A stretch of 12,681 bases of DNA from Planctomycetaceae bacterium (lineage in GTDB: Bacteria; Planctomycetota; Planctomycetia; Pirellulales; Thermoguttaceae). The notes beneath the pieces are model-generated. The model worked only from the letters and a program-made list of their open reading frames with translations, ran no database searches and was not told the origin of the DNA. The DNA lies in contig JAIRLW010000090.1 of NCBI GenBank assembly GCA_031259095.1, positions 1 to 12,681 on the forward strand, written 5' to 3'. Of the stretch, positions 6,438 through 12,681 are shown in pieces. Every line of letters starts with the position of its first letter. Within the stretch, counting starts at the first letter, position 1. Made by a program: the position numbers and the translations under genes.

Positions 6438-6513
6438 ATTTTCACCACGAAATACTCGAAGGTTCACAAAAAGATTGGAAAAACAATGTTTGTGTTCCTT
6501 ATGTGTCTTTTGT
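6438..6513. repeat. ACCACGAA-type hairpin repeat, copy 2
   Basis: TTTTCACCACGAAATACTCG then AAGGTTCACAAAAAGATTGG closely matches the left arm of the element at 1891-1974. TGTTTGTGTTCCTTATGTGT then CTTTTGTC matches its right arm. The arms here have diverged more from each other, so the hairpin is weaker. The preserved order identifies both as copies of one repeat family. Confidence 0.6.
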
Positions 6514-6620
6514 CTAAGGATTAGTTCAAAAATAACTTGAACAATTTTTAGAAGTGTGTAATTGAAATTACCGAGTTTACCTTGATGAATTGTTCAACTT
6601 ATTATTGAACAGTTCCTAAG
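6514..6620. repeat. 107-bp inverted repeat with TTGAAC arms
   Basis: The 33-bp arms, starting CTAAGGATTAGTTCAA at 6514 and (reverse strand) CTTAGGAACTGTTCAA from 6620, match at 27 of 33 positions and end in TTGAACAATT. The 41-bp middle contains GTAATTGAAATTAC, itself an inverted repeat, and a TTTTTAGAAGTG copy of the recurring motif. It directly adjoins the preceding ACCACGAA repeat and ends 60 bp before the 447-aa gene, so it lies in that gene's promoter or leader region. Confidence 0.6.
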
Positions 6621-6680
6621 TGTTCCATTTTAATATCGTGTTCCATCCTATTGCTTTAACTTAAAACATCTTTTAATCCA

Positions 6681-8024
6681 ATGATTTCTGTAATAATTAA
6701 AAATACAGGTTTGTTCCTATGTTGTTTTTTTGCTTGTTTTTCAGTTGTGACAGCGGAGGTTCCTAGCGGTACTGACGCGAGGGATGTTTTGATACAAGCG
6801 ATTCAAAAGTCCGGTTACAATCCGCGATTGTTTAAATCCGCTTATGCCGTTTTCCAAGTAACAAACGGAAGTATTCGCACAGAGGACGCTCCGTTGTTTA
6901 AGAAAGCATTGCGCAATGCCGAATCACATTTGAGATTAAAGAATGATAAATCTCCAGAGGAATTAGAAAATTCCTTGAAAGATATCGAGAAAACTTTTCG
7001 ACGTGCGTTAGGTGCAGGTACTTATTCAGATCGTTACCGCATAACATTTTTGGTTAAGGGCACCTACTATTCTCTACAACAGCCGGTCACAGGTTCCCGA
7101 CAAGTTAGTAAAGCACATCGGCAAAGGTTATTCACTAGGCATAAGATAGAACCTACTGAAAGACAAGCATTTAGTAATGACATTCATCTACACCGTAGTA
7201 ATGTCGAAGATGAAACCAGTTGGTGGAAAGCCGATATGTATGAAAATGGAGCACTAATATCGGTTCGCGAGGATGCGTCATCAGAGCATGAAATATTGCT
7301 TTTCGGACGGGTTCAAGGATATCTGATTGAGCAATACGTTGAGACATTACTGAACGGTTCCGACTACGAAAAATTTTCTTTTTCACGAAGCGGACGAAAG
7401 AAATTTACCGATTATTGTGTGAAAAATAACGTAAAAGTTATCAATACCGGAGAAGTAACTTATGATGACAATCAAAAGGCGTCTGTTATCGAAGTTTTCA
7501 AGGAGGGAGTTAGAGAGGGAATCTTTTGGATTGACGCGAATAGAGATTACGTTTGCCCGCTCGTACAAATGGTTTTTGATCGTGATGGCGTCAATCCGAA
7601 ATTCGAATGTACCGCAAGTGAATTTGTTCAGGAAACAACAACAAAGTTATGGTATCCTCGCCAATTTAAGAGCGCTAAAAAATTGGGCAAATTCGGGACG
7701 AAGATTCAAGAGTACGTATTGGAACCTGATACGTTGCAAATCAATCAACCGGTTTCGGATGATCAGTTTGTGCTCGACACTCATCTCGGTATGACCATAT
7801 TTGACAACAGACCCAATCATGATAATCAGTATCGAATTAGCGAACCGGGCGTGTTTTCTTTCAAAGACGGGCGTTTTGAACCGGAAAAGATGGATATTCT
7901 TGGTTACCATAAAGAGTTAGTGAGACGTCCATGGATAAATATTGTTTTTATCGTTACAGGTACTGTCCTTATAGTTGTTGCGCTTGTCCGGCTGGTTTTA
8001 CTGCGGATCCGAAAAGGAAAATGA
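6681..8024 (+). CDS. Exported, C-terminally membrane-anchored protein, function unknown
   Basis: The 447-aa product has an N-terminal signal peptide (hydrophobic residues about 10-23, likely cleavage after VVTA near residue 25). A large non-membrane part follows, then one C-terminal transmembrane helix (about 418-441, from WINIVFIVTG) and the basic tail RIRKGK. The main body should therefore face the periplasm or outside. A stretch such as GIFWIDANRDYVCPLVQMVF has the look of LolA-like secreted planctomycete proteins, but this is a weak impression and no family is claimed. ATG 6681 is the only start giving a complete signal peptide; no Shine-Dalgarno site is visible. The last four bases overlap the start of the DUF1573 gene (ATGA), implying translational coupling and a shared role. 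Two inverted repeats and a hairpin crowd the upstream 460 bp. Confidence 0.75.
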   Translation: MISVIIKNTGLFLCCFFACFSVVTAEVPSGTDARDVLIQAIQKSGYNPRLFKSAYAVFQVTNGSIRTEDAPLFKKALRNAESHLRLKNDKSPEELENSLKDIEKTFRRALGAGTYSDRYRITFLVKGTYYSLQQPVTGSRQVSKAHRQRLFTRHKIEPTERQAFSNDIHLHRSNVEDETSWWKADMYENGALISVREDASSEHEILLFGRVQGYLIEQYVETLLNGSDYEKFSFSRSGRKKFTDYCVKNNVKVINTGEVTYDDNQKASVIEVFKEGVREGIFWIDANRDYVCPLVQMVFDRDGVNPKFECTASEFVQETTTKLWYPRQFKSAKKLGKFGTKIQEYVLEPDTLQINQPVSDDQFVLDTHLGMTIFDNRPNHDNQYRISEPGVFSFKDGRFEPEKMDILGYHKELVRRPWINIVFIVTGTVLIVVALVRLVLLRIRKGK

Positions 8025-8740
8025 AACCTCACTGTTCCATTCTAAAAGATTATTCTGTCATTTTGTTGCTTCTTTGTTTATCGTTTTGCGGATGCGCTGA
8101 CTCTGATAGAAAAAATGCTCATGAAACGCGGATTACGGCGAATCCGTCTGTTCTTGATGTCGGCGAGGTTCGGGCAAATCAAAATCTGATGCATCTTTCA
8201 TTCGTTCTTGAAAATCATGGTCGGAAGCCTGACCGTATTCAAAAAATTTTTTCCAGTTGCGGTTGTACTGTTGTGAAAAAACCGGACAAGCCGATTAAAC
8301 CGCGCAGTCATTTGACAATTCCAGTTACAATAAATTTGTCCGGTCAAACCGATTCTTTTGCTCATCAAATCTATGTTCAGACGGAAGGTCAGGATGCGCC
8401 TATTTTGATCGAAATAAAAGGACATGTTCTCAATGATTTCCGTTATCTATCGCCAATCCGTTTGGCTGTTGAACGGCAAACAGGCATTGCGAAAGGAACT
8501 TTTGAGATTTTTACTAATCAACATCCTGATATCCAATTCTGTTTGGACACATTGCCTAAAGGTATTACGCTTCGTGAAATTTCCCGAAACAAGTCGGTAA
8601 ATGAAATGTCCATCCGGTTCGGAATAGAAATGGTCGTTGCGGAAAAATCTTCGCCGTTCATTTATCGTCTGGTACTTCAGCCGACGGATCCCCGTATTAT
8701 TCCGCTCAACGTTGAGATACAATGTTTCACCGCTCAATGA
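8021..8740 (+). CDS. DUF1573 domain protein, probable lipoprotein
   Basis: The 239-aa protein begins MKPHCSILKD, has a hydrophobic stretch (YSVILLLLCLSF), then CGCADS. The second of these cysteines could be lipidated, though FCGC is an imperfect lipobox. Residues about 40-140 match the DUF1573 pattern, an Ig-like exported domain: NPSVLDVGEV, then LSFVLENHGRKP, the typical SSCGCT motif (78-83), then IPVTINLSGQ and IEIKGHV. The remaining 100 residues (to FTAQ) look like a second beta-rich region. The frame is open back to 7931, but ATG 8021 is chosen because it gives the signal peptide, is preceded by AAAAGGAA, and overlaps the stop of the upstream gene by 4 bp. DUF1573 proteins are common in planctomycetes and Bacteroidetes; their biochemical role is not established. 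No convincing terminator follows. Confidence 0.85.
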   Translation: MKPHCSILKDYSVILLLLCLSFCGCADSDRKNAHETRITANPSVLDVGEVRANQNLMHLSFVLENHGRKPDRIQKIFSSCGCTVVKKPDKPIKPRSHLTIPVTINLSGQTDSFAHQIYVQTEGQDAPILIEIKGHVLNDFRYLSPIRLAVERQTGIAKGTFEIFTNQHPDIQFCLDTLPKGITLREISRNKSVNEMSIRFGIEMVVAEKSSPFIYRLVLQPTDPRIIPLNVEIQCFTAQ

Positions 8741-8910
8741 AGCGATCTCTATCTTATTTTGTTTTATTAATTTCACAAGATAAAGATGATGTTGTACAAA
8801 ATATGTTTAATTTTTCTTAGTTTTCTCTATGGAATTTATAACATACGGAAACTTCTTGTTTCTTAAAAATTTTGCCCTTAAAAAATAGTAACTTGCGAAT
8901 ATTTTTCGGA

Positions 8911-8940
8911 CAAAAAATTGGTTTTTTAGAAGTTCCCCAA
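8911..8940 (+). repeat. TTTTTAGAAGTTCCCC motif
   Basis: CAAAAAATTGG followed by TTTTTTAGAAGTTCCCCAA is a good copy of the recurring motif. At 5194-5222 the same motif is also preceded by a CAAAAAAC-like run. It lies in the 296-bp spacer between the DUF1573 gene and the convergent small lipoprotein gene; the rest of that spacer before the terminator shows nothing else. Confidence 0.6.
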
Positions 8941-8971
8941 TAAGGATCCCTCAAAAATGCGAAACAATCAT

Positions 8972-9004
8972 AAAAAAGACCCAAATTATAACAATTCGGG
9001 TCTT
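8972..9004 (-). terminator. Intrinsic terminator of the small lipoprotein gene
   Basis: On the minus strand AAGACCCGAATT, loop GTTAT and AATTTGGGTCTT form a 12-bp stem with one G-T wobble, followed by a T-run. It lies 33 bp after the stop of the lipoprotein gene and fits a rho-independent terminator. On the plus strand only weak T content follows, so it mainly serves the minus strand. Confidence 0.85.
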
Positions 9005-9036
9005 ATGCGTTTCATAAATTAAAAACCGCAGCGGTT

Positions 9037-9246
9037 TTAATTTGCAGGAGTTCCATCGACTGGTTTGTCGTCGGTTTTAGGTGCATCCGAGTCGGCAGCG
9101 GGTTTCTCCACATCCGCAGCAGGCGATTCCGTTGCTGATGTTTCAGTTGGAGGCGGAGTGGTTGGAGTTTCGGGCTTCGGTGTGCAACCGAGAGCAAACA
9201 GTCCAAGACAAACAGTCGTCAGACTCAACGTAATCAATTTTTTCAT
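9037..9246 (-). CDS. Small Pro/Thr/Ala/Asp-rich lipoprotein
   Basis: The 69-aa precursor starts MKKLITLSLTTVCLGLFALGC, a short lipoprotein signal peptide with an ALGC lipobox and lipidated cysteine C21. The mature 49 residues have almost no hydrophobic content and are rich in Pro, Thr, Ala, Glu and Asp (for example PTTPPPTETS and PAADSDAPKTDD), so they are probably disordered, like a tether or surface tail. AAGGAA lies about 10 bp upstream of ATG 9246, a good ribosome-binding site. A candidate promoter (9353-9381) and a strong terminator (8972-9004) suggest a single-gene transcript. The full set of expression signals makes it a real gene despite its size. Function unknown. Confidence 0.8.
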   Translation of the reverse strand: MKKLITLSLTTVCLGLFALGCTPKPETPTTPPPTETSATESPAADVEKPAADSDAPKTDDKPVDGTPAN

Positions 9247-9352
9247 GGTTGAAGTTTCCTTAAACTTGGTTTTGGAAAATGAAACAAAAAATCAGAAACA
9301 GACCCGCTCAAAAACATAACGAATCCTTCGTTTCCAATTACAGTTATCATAT

Positions 9353-9381
9353 ATCATAGACGGTAATCAAAAATTTCTCAA
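9353..9381 (-). promoter_or_regulatory. Candidate promoter of the small lipoprotein gene
   Basis: On the minus strand TTGAGA, a 17-bp spacer and TATGAT form a good sigma70-type -35/-10 pair about 107 bp upstream of ATG 9246. A T-rich tract lies further upstream on the plus strand (about 9406-9424). Sigma70 rules are assumed to hold in this organism. Confidence 0.4.
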
Positions 9382-9487
9382 TAGAGCGCGCGAAAAAATA
9401 ACAAATTTTTTTTAATTTTTTTTTGCCGTCAATCTGTTTAGACAAAATGACCAGTTCCAACAACGTAAACGTTAATCTTTGTCTTTC

Positions 9488-11404
9488 CTATTTTCCTTCG
9501 CCAGACGGCAAAATTCGATAAACTTTGTAGAGTTCATTGGCGTAAACAACCTGAAACGTTTTGTGGTGCGGCAATTCGGGGTAGGCGGAACAAAGAATAT
9601 AGTCAAATCCGTAGCGGATTCGTAATCGCTCAATCTCTTCATCGGTTTTACACCAAAGTAAAATCGTGAGCGACCGATCATCACAGAGTTGTCCTTCTTT
9701 ATTGCGGTAATAAAAAAGGTCGTGCATCATCTGCCGCCACTGGACAATTCCTTTCGCGTCTTGCGGAATATTTTTCCATGTTCCAATGTCACTCCGATGA
9801 GCGTGCCATTTGAATGTTGTCCCGTCGCGCGGAACCCAAAATTTCGCCGTTTTGGGCGTGTTTTGCGGATCGGCAATCCATCGGCAAGCGTCAATCCAAT
9901 AATATGCAACATAAGAACGACCCGGCTCAATTCGTGAATACGCTATGCTTGTTCGGGCGTCGCCCAACGTTTTGAGCGAATCGAACGGAGCGTAAAACAA
10001 AATAACCGCATAAAGTCCAACAAATCCCCAAACACAAAATGTTTTAAACTCTGCCCGATGCTGTAAAAACCGTTTGGAGAATACGAGAAATCCCCAACAA
10101 ACCAGTATCGTCAACGCCCAAGGAATTCCCGATTCGACGGCGGTATTTGAAAAATAAATCCGCCGACTAAAAATAATGGCGTCGAACAAAAGATAAACAC
10201 CAAACGGAACTCCGAACAAAATCAACCAACCGGAAATCGATAGAAAACGTAAACCGGATTCCTGAATCCGAAAATTTTGACCTGTTTGATCTGTTTGAAC
10301 TATTGGATGTTTTTGAATTGTCTGAATTTTTTGAACTTTTTGAACTTTTTGAATTTTTTGAATAATTGTTAAAAAATGCCGAAGAGTACCGATTGCCACT
10401 CCCGCAGGAATAAAGACGTCCGAAAGCCGAAACCAATAAAACCGAAGGATTTCCGCTGAAAGCGTTCGATTGTTACGAAATCCGTAAGCCGTCAACATTC
10501 CGATCAGGAATAACATTAACGTTCCCCAGAGAAAATATTCAAACCGTTGTTGGCGTTGGTTTCGCTGCTGACCGAAACGCCCAACCGTTATCCAGATTAC
10601 CGCCAATAAAATAAAACGAACCAGATAAGTCAAAGGAAATTGATAGGGTACTAAATGATGATACAGCCGTTCAAAAACATAAATTTGATGAGCATTCCGA
10701 ATTGTTTCTGCGGCAACACCGTAATCGAGCAATAATGCCGGAATCAGTCCGAACAAGGCCAAAAGTCCTCCGGCAAAAAATCCCCAGGGAACGGTAAAAT
10801 GTCGGGGAAAATTTGGGGTACGGCGATGGCAATCCAACAGCAAAACCAAACCGGCAACCAAAACCGACCAACCGCCGACAAGAACATGAAACGCGGAAGC
10901 GAGCCCAAGAAAAATCCAAGTTCGCTGCCAACGTCCGCGCAACATTGCTTCGAGCGCGAGAAAGACAAACGGAAACGCAAACGATTTTCCTTCGACGCCT
11001 CCGAGAATCCATTCACCGGCGGCGTGAAAGGAATCGACATAATACGCCAATGCCCAAGCGGTTAGGATGGAGGTCCCTCGTAGCGGAATCAGGGTAAAAC
11101 TGAGCCGTTGCCAACTCCATGCGAGCAAACCCCAAGTCAGAAAACGTCCGATCCACGCCATCGCGTCGGGTGAAAGAAAAAAAAACAACCAACCGAAAAC
11201 AACATAAAAAGTCCAATGAGCATCTTTGCTTTCCAGAAAGGAATCATTCGGAATCCAATCGGGATTCCAAAAATGAATTGCTTTACCGATATAATACGGT
11301 TCGTTTGAATCGGGAACAGACCAAGCGCCGAAAATGTAAAAAACCGCAAAAACTCCAAGAAATTCGAGCAATATTTTCAAACGATTTCTATATTTTGGGG
11401 TCAT
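9488..11404 (-). CDS. Large multi-pass membrane protein, DUF6798/GT-C-like
   Basis: The 638-aa protein has about ten or more membrane helices in the first 490 residues and a soluble C-terminal part of about 150 residues. Features recalling the planctomycete DUF6798 group, which looks like GT-C glycosyltransferases, include the acidic first loop VPDSNEPYYIGKAIHFWNP (30-48), FLESKDAHWTFY (56-67), GEWILGGVEGKSFAF (130-144), FHVLVGGWSV (172-181), and the C-terminal IPQDAKGIVQWRQMMHDL. By analogy it might transfer a lipid-linked sugar across the membrane, but that is inference. ATG 11404 is preferred; a TTG at 11488 would add 28 residues, but it lies in a dispersed repeat and those residues look unlike the rest. 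No clear ribosome-binding site. A central loop carries a run of three-residue IQK/VQK repeats. It is separated from the lipoprotein gene by 241 bp, so it is probably a separate transcript. Confidence 0.75.
   Translation of the reverse strand: MTPKYRNRLKILLEFLGVFAVFYIFGAWSVPDSNEPYYIGKAIHFWNPDWIPNDSFLESKDAHWTFYVVFGWLFFFLSPDAMAWIGRFLTWGLLAWSWQRLSFTLIPLRGTSILTAWALAYYVDSFHAAGEWILGGVEGKSFAFPFVFLALEAMLRGRWQRTWIFLGLASAFHVLVGGWSVLVAGLVLLLDCHRRTPNFPRHFTVPWGFFAGGLLALFGLIPALLLDYGVAAETIRNAHQIYVFERLYHHLVPYQFPLTYLVRFILLAVIWITVGRFGQQRNQRQQRFEYFLWGTLMLFLIGMLTAYGFRNNRTLSAEILRFYWFRLSDVFIPAGVAIGTLRHFLTIIQKIQKVQKVQKIQTIQKHPIVQTDQTGQNFRIQESGLRFLSISGWLILFGVPFGVYLLFDAIIFSRRIYFSNTAVESGIPWALTILVCWGFLVFSKRFLQHRAEFKTFCVWGFVGLYAVILFYAPFDSLKTLGDARTSIAYSRIEPGRSYVAYYWIDACRWIADPQNTPKTAKFWVPRDGTTFKWHAHRSDIGTWKNIPQDAKGIVQWRQMMHDLFYYRNKEGQLCDDRSLTILLWCKTDEEIERLRIRYGFDYILCSAYPELPHHKTFQVVYANELYKVYRILPSGEGK
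10280..10368 (-). repeat. In-frame 9-bp repeat tract inside the membrane protein gene
   Basis: TTTTTGAAC-like units, 9 bp each, encode repeated xQK triplets (IQKIQKVQKVQKIQTIQK), with a looser continuation (VQTDQTGQ). In the 638-aa numbering this covers about residues 345-377, a polar segment between membrane helices. The regular units point to replication-slippage expansion that keeps the frame. Confidence 0.75.
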
Positions 11405-11485
11405 AGATTCATTTTCAATGGTGAATGAATTGCTTAAATTCAGGTTAGTATAATCCGCGATTGAGTTTAGAAAAATCACGATAGG

Positions 11486-11578
11486 CAACTTCTAAAAACT
11501 TGTTTTTTGATCGACCGAAATCAATCAAATTCGGCTAAATTCAATTTTGGTCGATTTCAGTCGAAGTTTTTAGAAATT
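11486..11578. repeat. 93-bp palindromic repeat ending in TTTTTAGAA motifs
   Basis: The left end AACTTCTAAAAACTT and the right end AAGTTTTTAGAAATT are inverted copies (13 of 15 matching). Between them lie GATCGACCGAAAT, CAAATTCGGCTAAATTC and GGTCGATTTCAGTCG, further pairs in opposite orientation. On the minus strand it aligns block by block with the shorter element at 5160-5222. It covers the region upstream of the 638-aa membrane protein start, and element B is inserted at its right edge. Confidence 0.65.
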
Positions 11579-11580
11579 AT

Positions 11581-11880
11581 GTAACATGTCAGCGGAATTT
11601 TCATATAGATTTAAATTCATCTTTAACAAAACCTCATTTTCAACCTGATTTTTCTTAACAAAACGATTTACCAAAAAACCTCGGCAGCAATGAATCCCGC
11701 CAAAACCGACCTCATTACCTTATTACCTTATTATTCGTTTATGTTTTTAATGAGGTAATGAGGTTGAATAGATATTGTATTTTTGGCTGCTGAGGTTGTT
11801 TTGTTTGGAAAATTAAGTTAAAAATGAGGTTACCAATGGTGCGGTTTATATGTTATTAAAAAATTCCGCTGATCGATTAC
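11581..11880. mobile_element. 300-bp MITE-like palindromic element, copy B, inverted relative to copy A
   Basis: It starts GTAACATGTCAGCGGAATTT and its other end, read in reverse, starts GTAATCGATCAGCGGAATTT. The flanks are GAAATTAT (11573-11580) and GAAACTAT (11881-11888), an 8-bp target duplication with one change. The reverse strand aligns along its whole length with copy A (2077-2381). It is most similar in the central 130 bp, including a 33-bp identical block beginning GAGGTTTTTTGGTAAATC. The outer parts near the ends differ more. It has no coding capacity. GTAA ends and 8-bp duplications suggest IS66-type mobilisation. It lies about 175 bp upstream of the 638-aa membrane protein gene. 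Confidence 0.85.
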
Positions 11881-12002
11881 GAAACTATCTATCATAGATT
11901 CAACATATCCTAGCGGAAAAAATGGTATTTTCAATATCTTCCGATAAATTTTGGGAGATATTCAAATTCGTTTTTTGCATGCTATAAATAAGTTCCGAAG
12001 GG

Positions 12003-12199
12003 GTCGGATGATTGCCGTCCGCACACGGGGTATCTCTGACACTCCGACACGATGGCGGGTGACGACTCTTCAGCGAAACATCGCCTATCTCTGGATTATC
12101 GCCGACTTACTCCTGTTTATGGATGGCAATTAAAAACCAACCGCATACAACACAAGAACAAATCAACCGGCGCGACCTTTCGGCGAAAGACCGCCCATC
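12003..12199. repeat. GC-richer hairpin-repeat region
   Basis: This stretch is GC-richer than its surroundings. GTCGGA (12003-12008) and TCCGAC (12043-12048) are inverted. CAGCGAAACATCGCCTATCT (12071-12090) and CGACCTTTCGGCG followed by AAAGACCGCCCATCT (12172-12200) resemble the hairpin of the terminator at 956-986, with its GCCGAAACATC and CCTAC. It reads as degraded dispersed repeats. A 60-codon open frame here (11951-12133) lacks a ribosome-binding site and protein-like features. Confidence 0.45.
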
Positions 12200-12248
12200 T
12201 AATATTGCCCATCTAATATTGCCTACCGGATATTGCCTACCGGATATT
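12193..12248 (+). repeat. Four 14-bp tandem units in two pairs
   Basis: GCCCATCTAATATT occurs twice and is followed directly by GCCTACCGGATATT twice. The two unit types differ at four positions. The paired identity suggests stepwise duplication. The first unit grows out of the hairpin repeat to its left. Confidence 0.85.
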
Positions 12249-12389
12249 GACCGGACGGCTGCCCGCCAAATTCCAAAATAATCAGCAAAATCTTTATGAA
12301 AGGCATTGCTTGTTAGCGTCGATTAATTAAAATACCCAACTGGTGTAACCCGTAGGTCAAAGAACCTTCATCACGATATTTTTTTATCA

Positions 12390-12422
12390 ATCCTGTAAAT
12401 CTTGTTATCTTGTTATCCTGTC
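12390..12422 (+). repeat. ATCCTGTAAATCTTGTT-type short-period repeat
   Basis: ATCCTGTAA, ATCTTGTT, ATCTTGTT and ATCCTGTC follow each other with an 8-9 bp period just upstream of the restriction-type gene. On the reverse strand this reads as AACAAGAT/ACAGGAT units. No function is evident. Confidence 0.6.
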
Positions 12423-12442
12423 AAAAAAAAGAGAAACTAAAA

Positions 12443-12681
12443 ATGAACATCAGAACAATAATTAAACAAATTGCCGACGTAAAAAATTCGGCGCGCGATC
12501 AGGGAACGCGTTTTGAGGAAATCGTGCGGATTTATCTTTTGCACGAACCGGACTATAAAACACAATATAAAAGTGTTGTTCTCTGGAAAGATTGGAATAA
12601 ACGGACAACCGGCGATACCGGAATTGATCTTGTTGCGGAAATGAGGGACGGTTCGGGATTTGTTGCGGTTCAATGTAAATG
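12443..12681 (+). CDS. N-terminal part of a type ISP-like restriction-modification enzyme (Mrr-like nuclease domain), cut by window end
   Basis: Only the first 79 codons are present. The protein begins MNIRTIIKQIADVKNSARDQ and continues GTRFEEIVRIYLLHEP, VVLWKDW and GDTGIDLVAEMRDGSGFVAVQCK. This is the PD-(D/E)XK nuclease pattern of Mrr-like domains that open type ISP restriction-modification enzymes and related helicase-nucleases: the helix with FEE (24-26), the catalytic-type D62 in TGIDL, and Q77-x-K79. Such enzymes are single large polypeptides that combine nuclease, translocase and methyltransferase and cut unmethylated invading DNA. ATG 12443 is preceded by AAAGAGAAAC, a weak purine-rich site. 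The region upstream is full of repeats, which suits the edge of a defence-gene segment. A restriction-type helicase without a methyltransferase is also possible, because the downstream part is not seen. Confidence 0.75.
   Translation, partial: MNIRTIIKQIADVKNSARDQGTRFEEIVRIYLLHEPDYKTQYKSVVLWKDWNKRTTGDTGIDLVAEMRDGSGFVAVQCK

Noticed and set aside
7931..8020. Longer N-terminus for the DUF1573 protein
   Set aside because: It would overlap the previous gene by 94 bp and bury the signal peptide; ATG 8021 gives a 4-bp overlap, a good upstream AAAAGGAA and a proper signal sequence.
11405..11488. 28-residue N-terminal extension of the 638-aa membrane protein from TTG 11488
   Set aside because: The start lies in a dispersed repeat and the extra residues are polar and unlike the family; ATG 11404 precedes the first helix directly.
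11951..12133. 60-codon plus-strand open frame in the right intergenic region
   Set aside because: No ribosome-binding site; it crosses hairpin-type repeats and its Arg-rich translation has no recognisable features.
12193..12248. CRISPR-like array
   Set aside because: The units are adjacent 14-bp tandem repeats without spacers, so this is not a CRISPR array. No other CRISPR candidate was seen.
12437..12673. 78-codon minus-strand open frame at the right end
   Set aside because: It is antisense to the restriction-type gene, whose translation shows clear nuclease motifs.

Overview
The window looks like chromosomal DNA from an AT-rich planctomycete-like bacterium. This rests on a 638-aa membrane protein resembling the planctomycete DUF6798/GT-C-like group, a DUF1573 lipoprotein-like gene coupled to a secreted protein, a long CheA standing alone, few clear Shine-Dalgarno sites, and wide intergenic spaces full of small repeats. 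The phylum call is an inference from gene content, not a search result. No rRNA, tRNA, CRISPR array or transposase gene was seen.

Layout. A LysE/RhtB-family exporter (219-854, +) is followed by short tandem repeats and a good intrinsic terminator (956-993). A small multi-pass membrane protein gene (1071-1582, -) is split by a single-base frameshift at a homopolymer. A 0.9-kb gene-free stretch holds a hairpin repeat and a 305-bp palindromic mobile element (2077-2381). Then comes cheA (2486-5113, -), with two HPt domains and no chemotaxis neighbours. A 0.7-kb repeat-rich spacer leads to three plus-strand genes for exported proteins: a 115-aa cysteine-containing protein (5851-6198), a 447-aa protein with signal peptide and C-terminal membrane anchor (6681-8024), and a DUF1573 protein (8021-8740) overlapping it by 4 bp. 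On the minus strand follow a 69-aa lipoprotein (9037-9246) with its own terminator and a candidate promoter, and the 638-aa membrane protein (9488-11404). Another 1-kb gene-free stretch contains a second, inverted copy of the mobile element (11581-11880), hairpin repeats and 14-bp tandem repeats. The window ends inside a gene starting at 12443 that encodes an Mrr-like nuclease domain of the kind found at the N-terminus of type ISP restriction-modification enzymes.

The strongest structural discovery is the pair of about 300-bp palindromic elements. They share terminal inverted repeats (GTAA-N4-TCAGCGGAATT), are flanked by 8-bp target duplications (TAAAATGT on both sides of one; GAAATTAT/GAAACTAT around the other), and keep a well-conserved symmetrical core. 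The GTAA ends and 8-bp duplications match the hallmarks of IS66-family insertion sequences, so these are probably non-autonomous (MITE-like) derivatives. A single end of the same type lies just upstream of the exporter gene. Several other dispersed repeat families fill the intergenic DNA, including a TTTTTAGAARTTCCC motif seen about seven times in complete or degenerate form.

Apart from the coupled pair 6681-8740, the genes look like independent units and do not form one obvious pathway.
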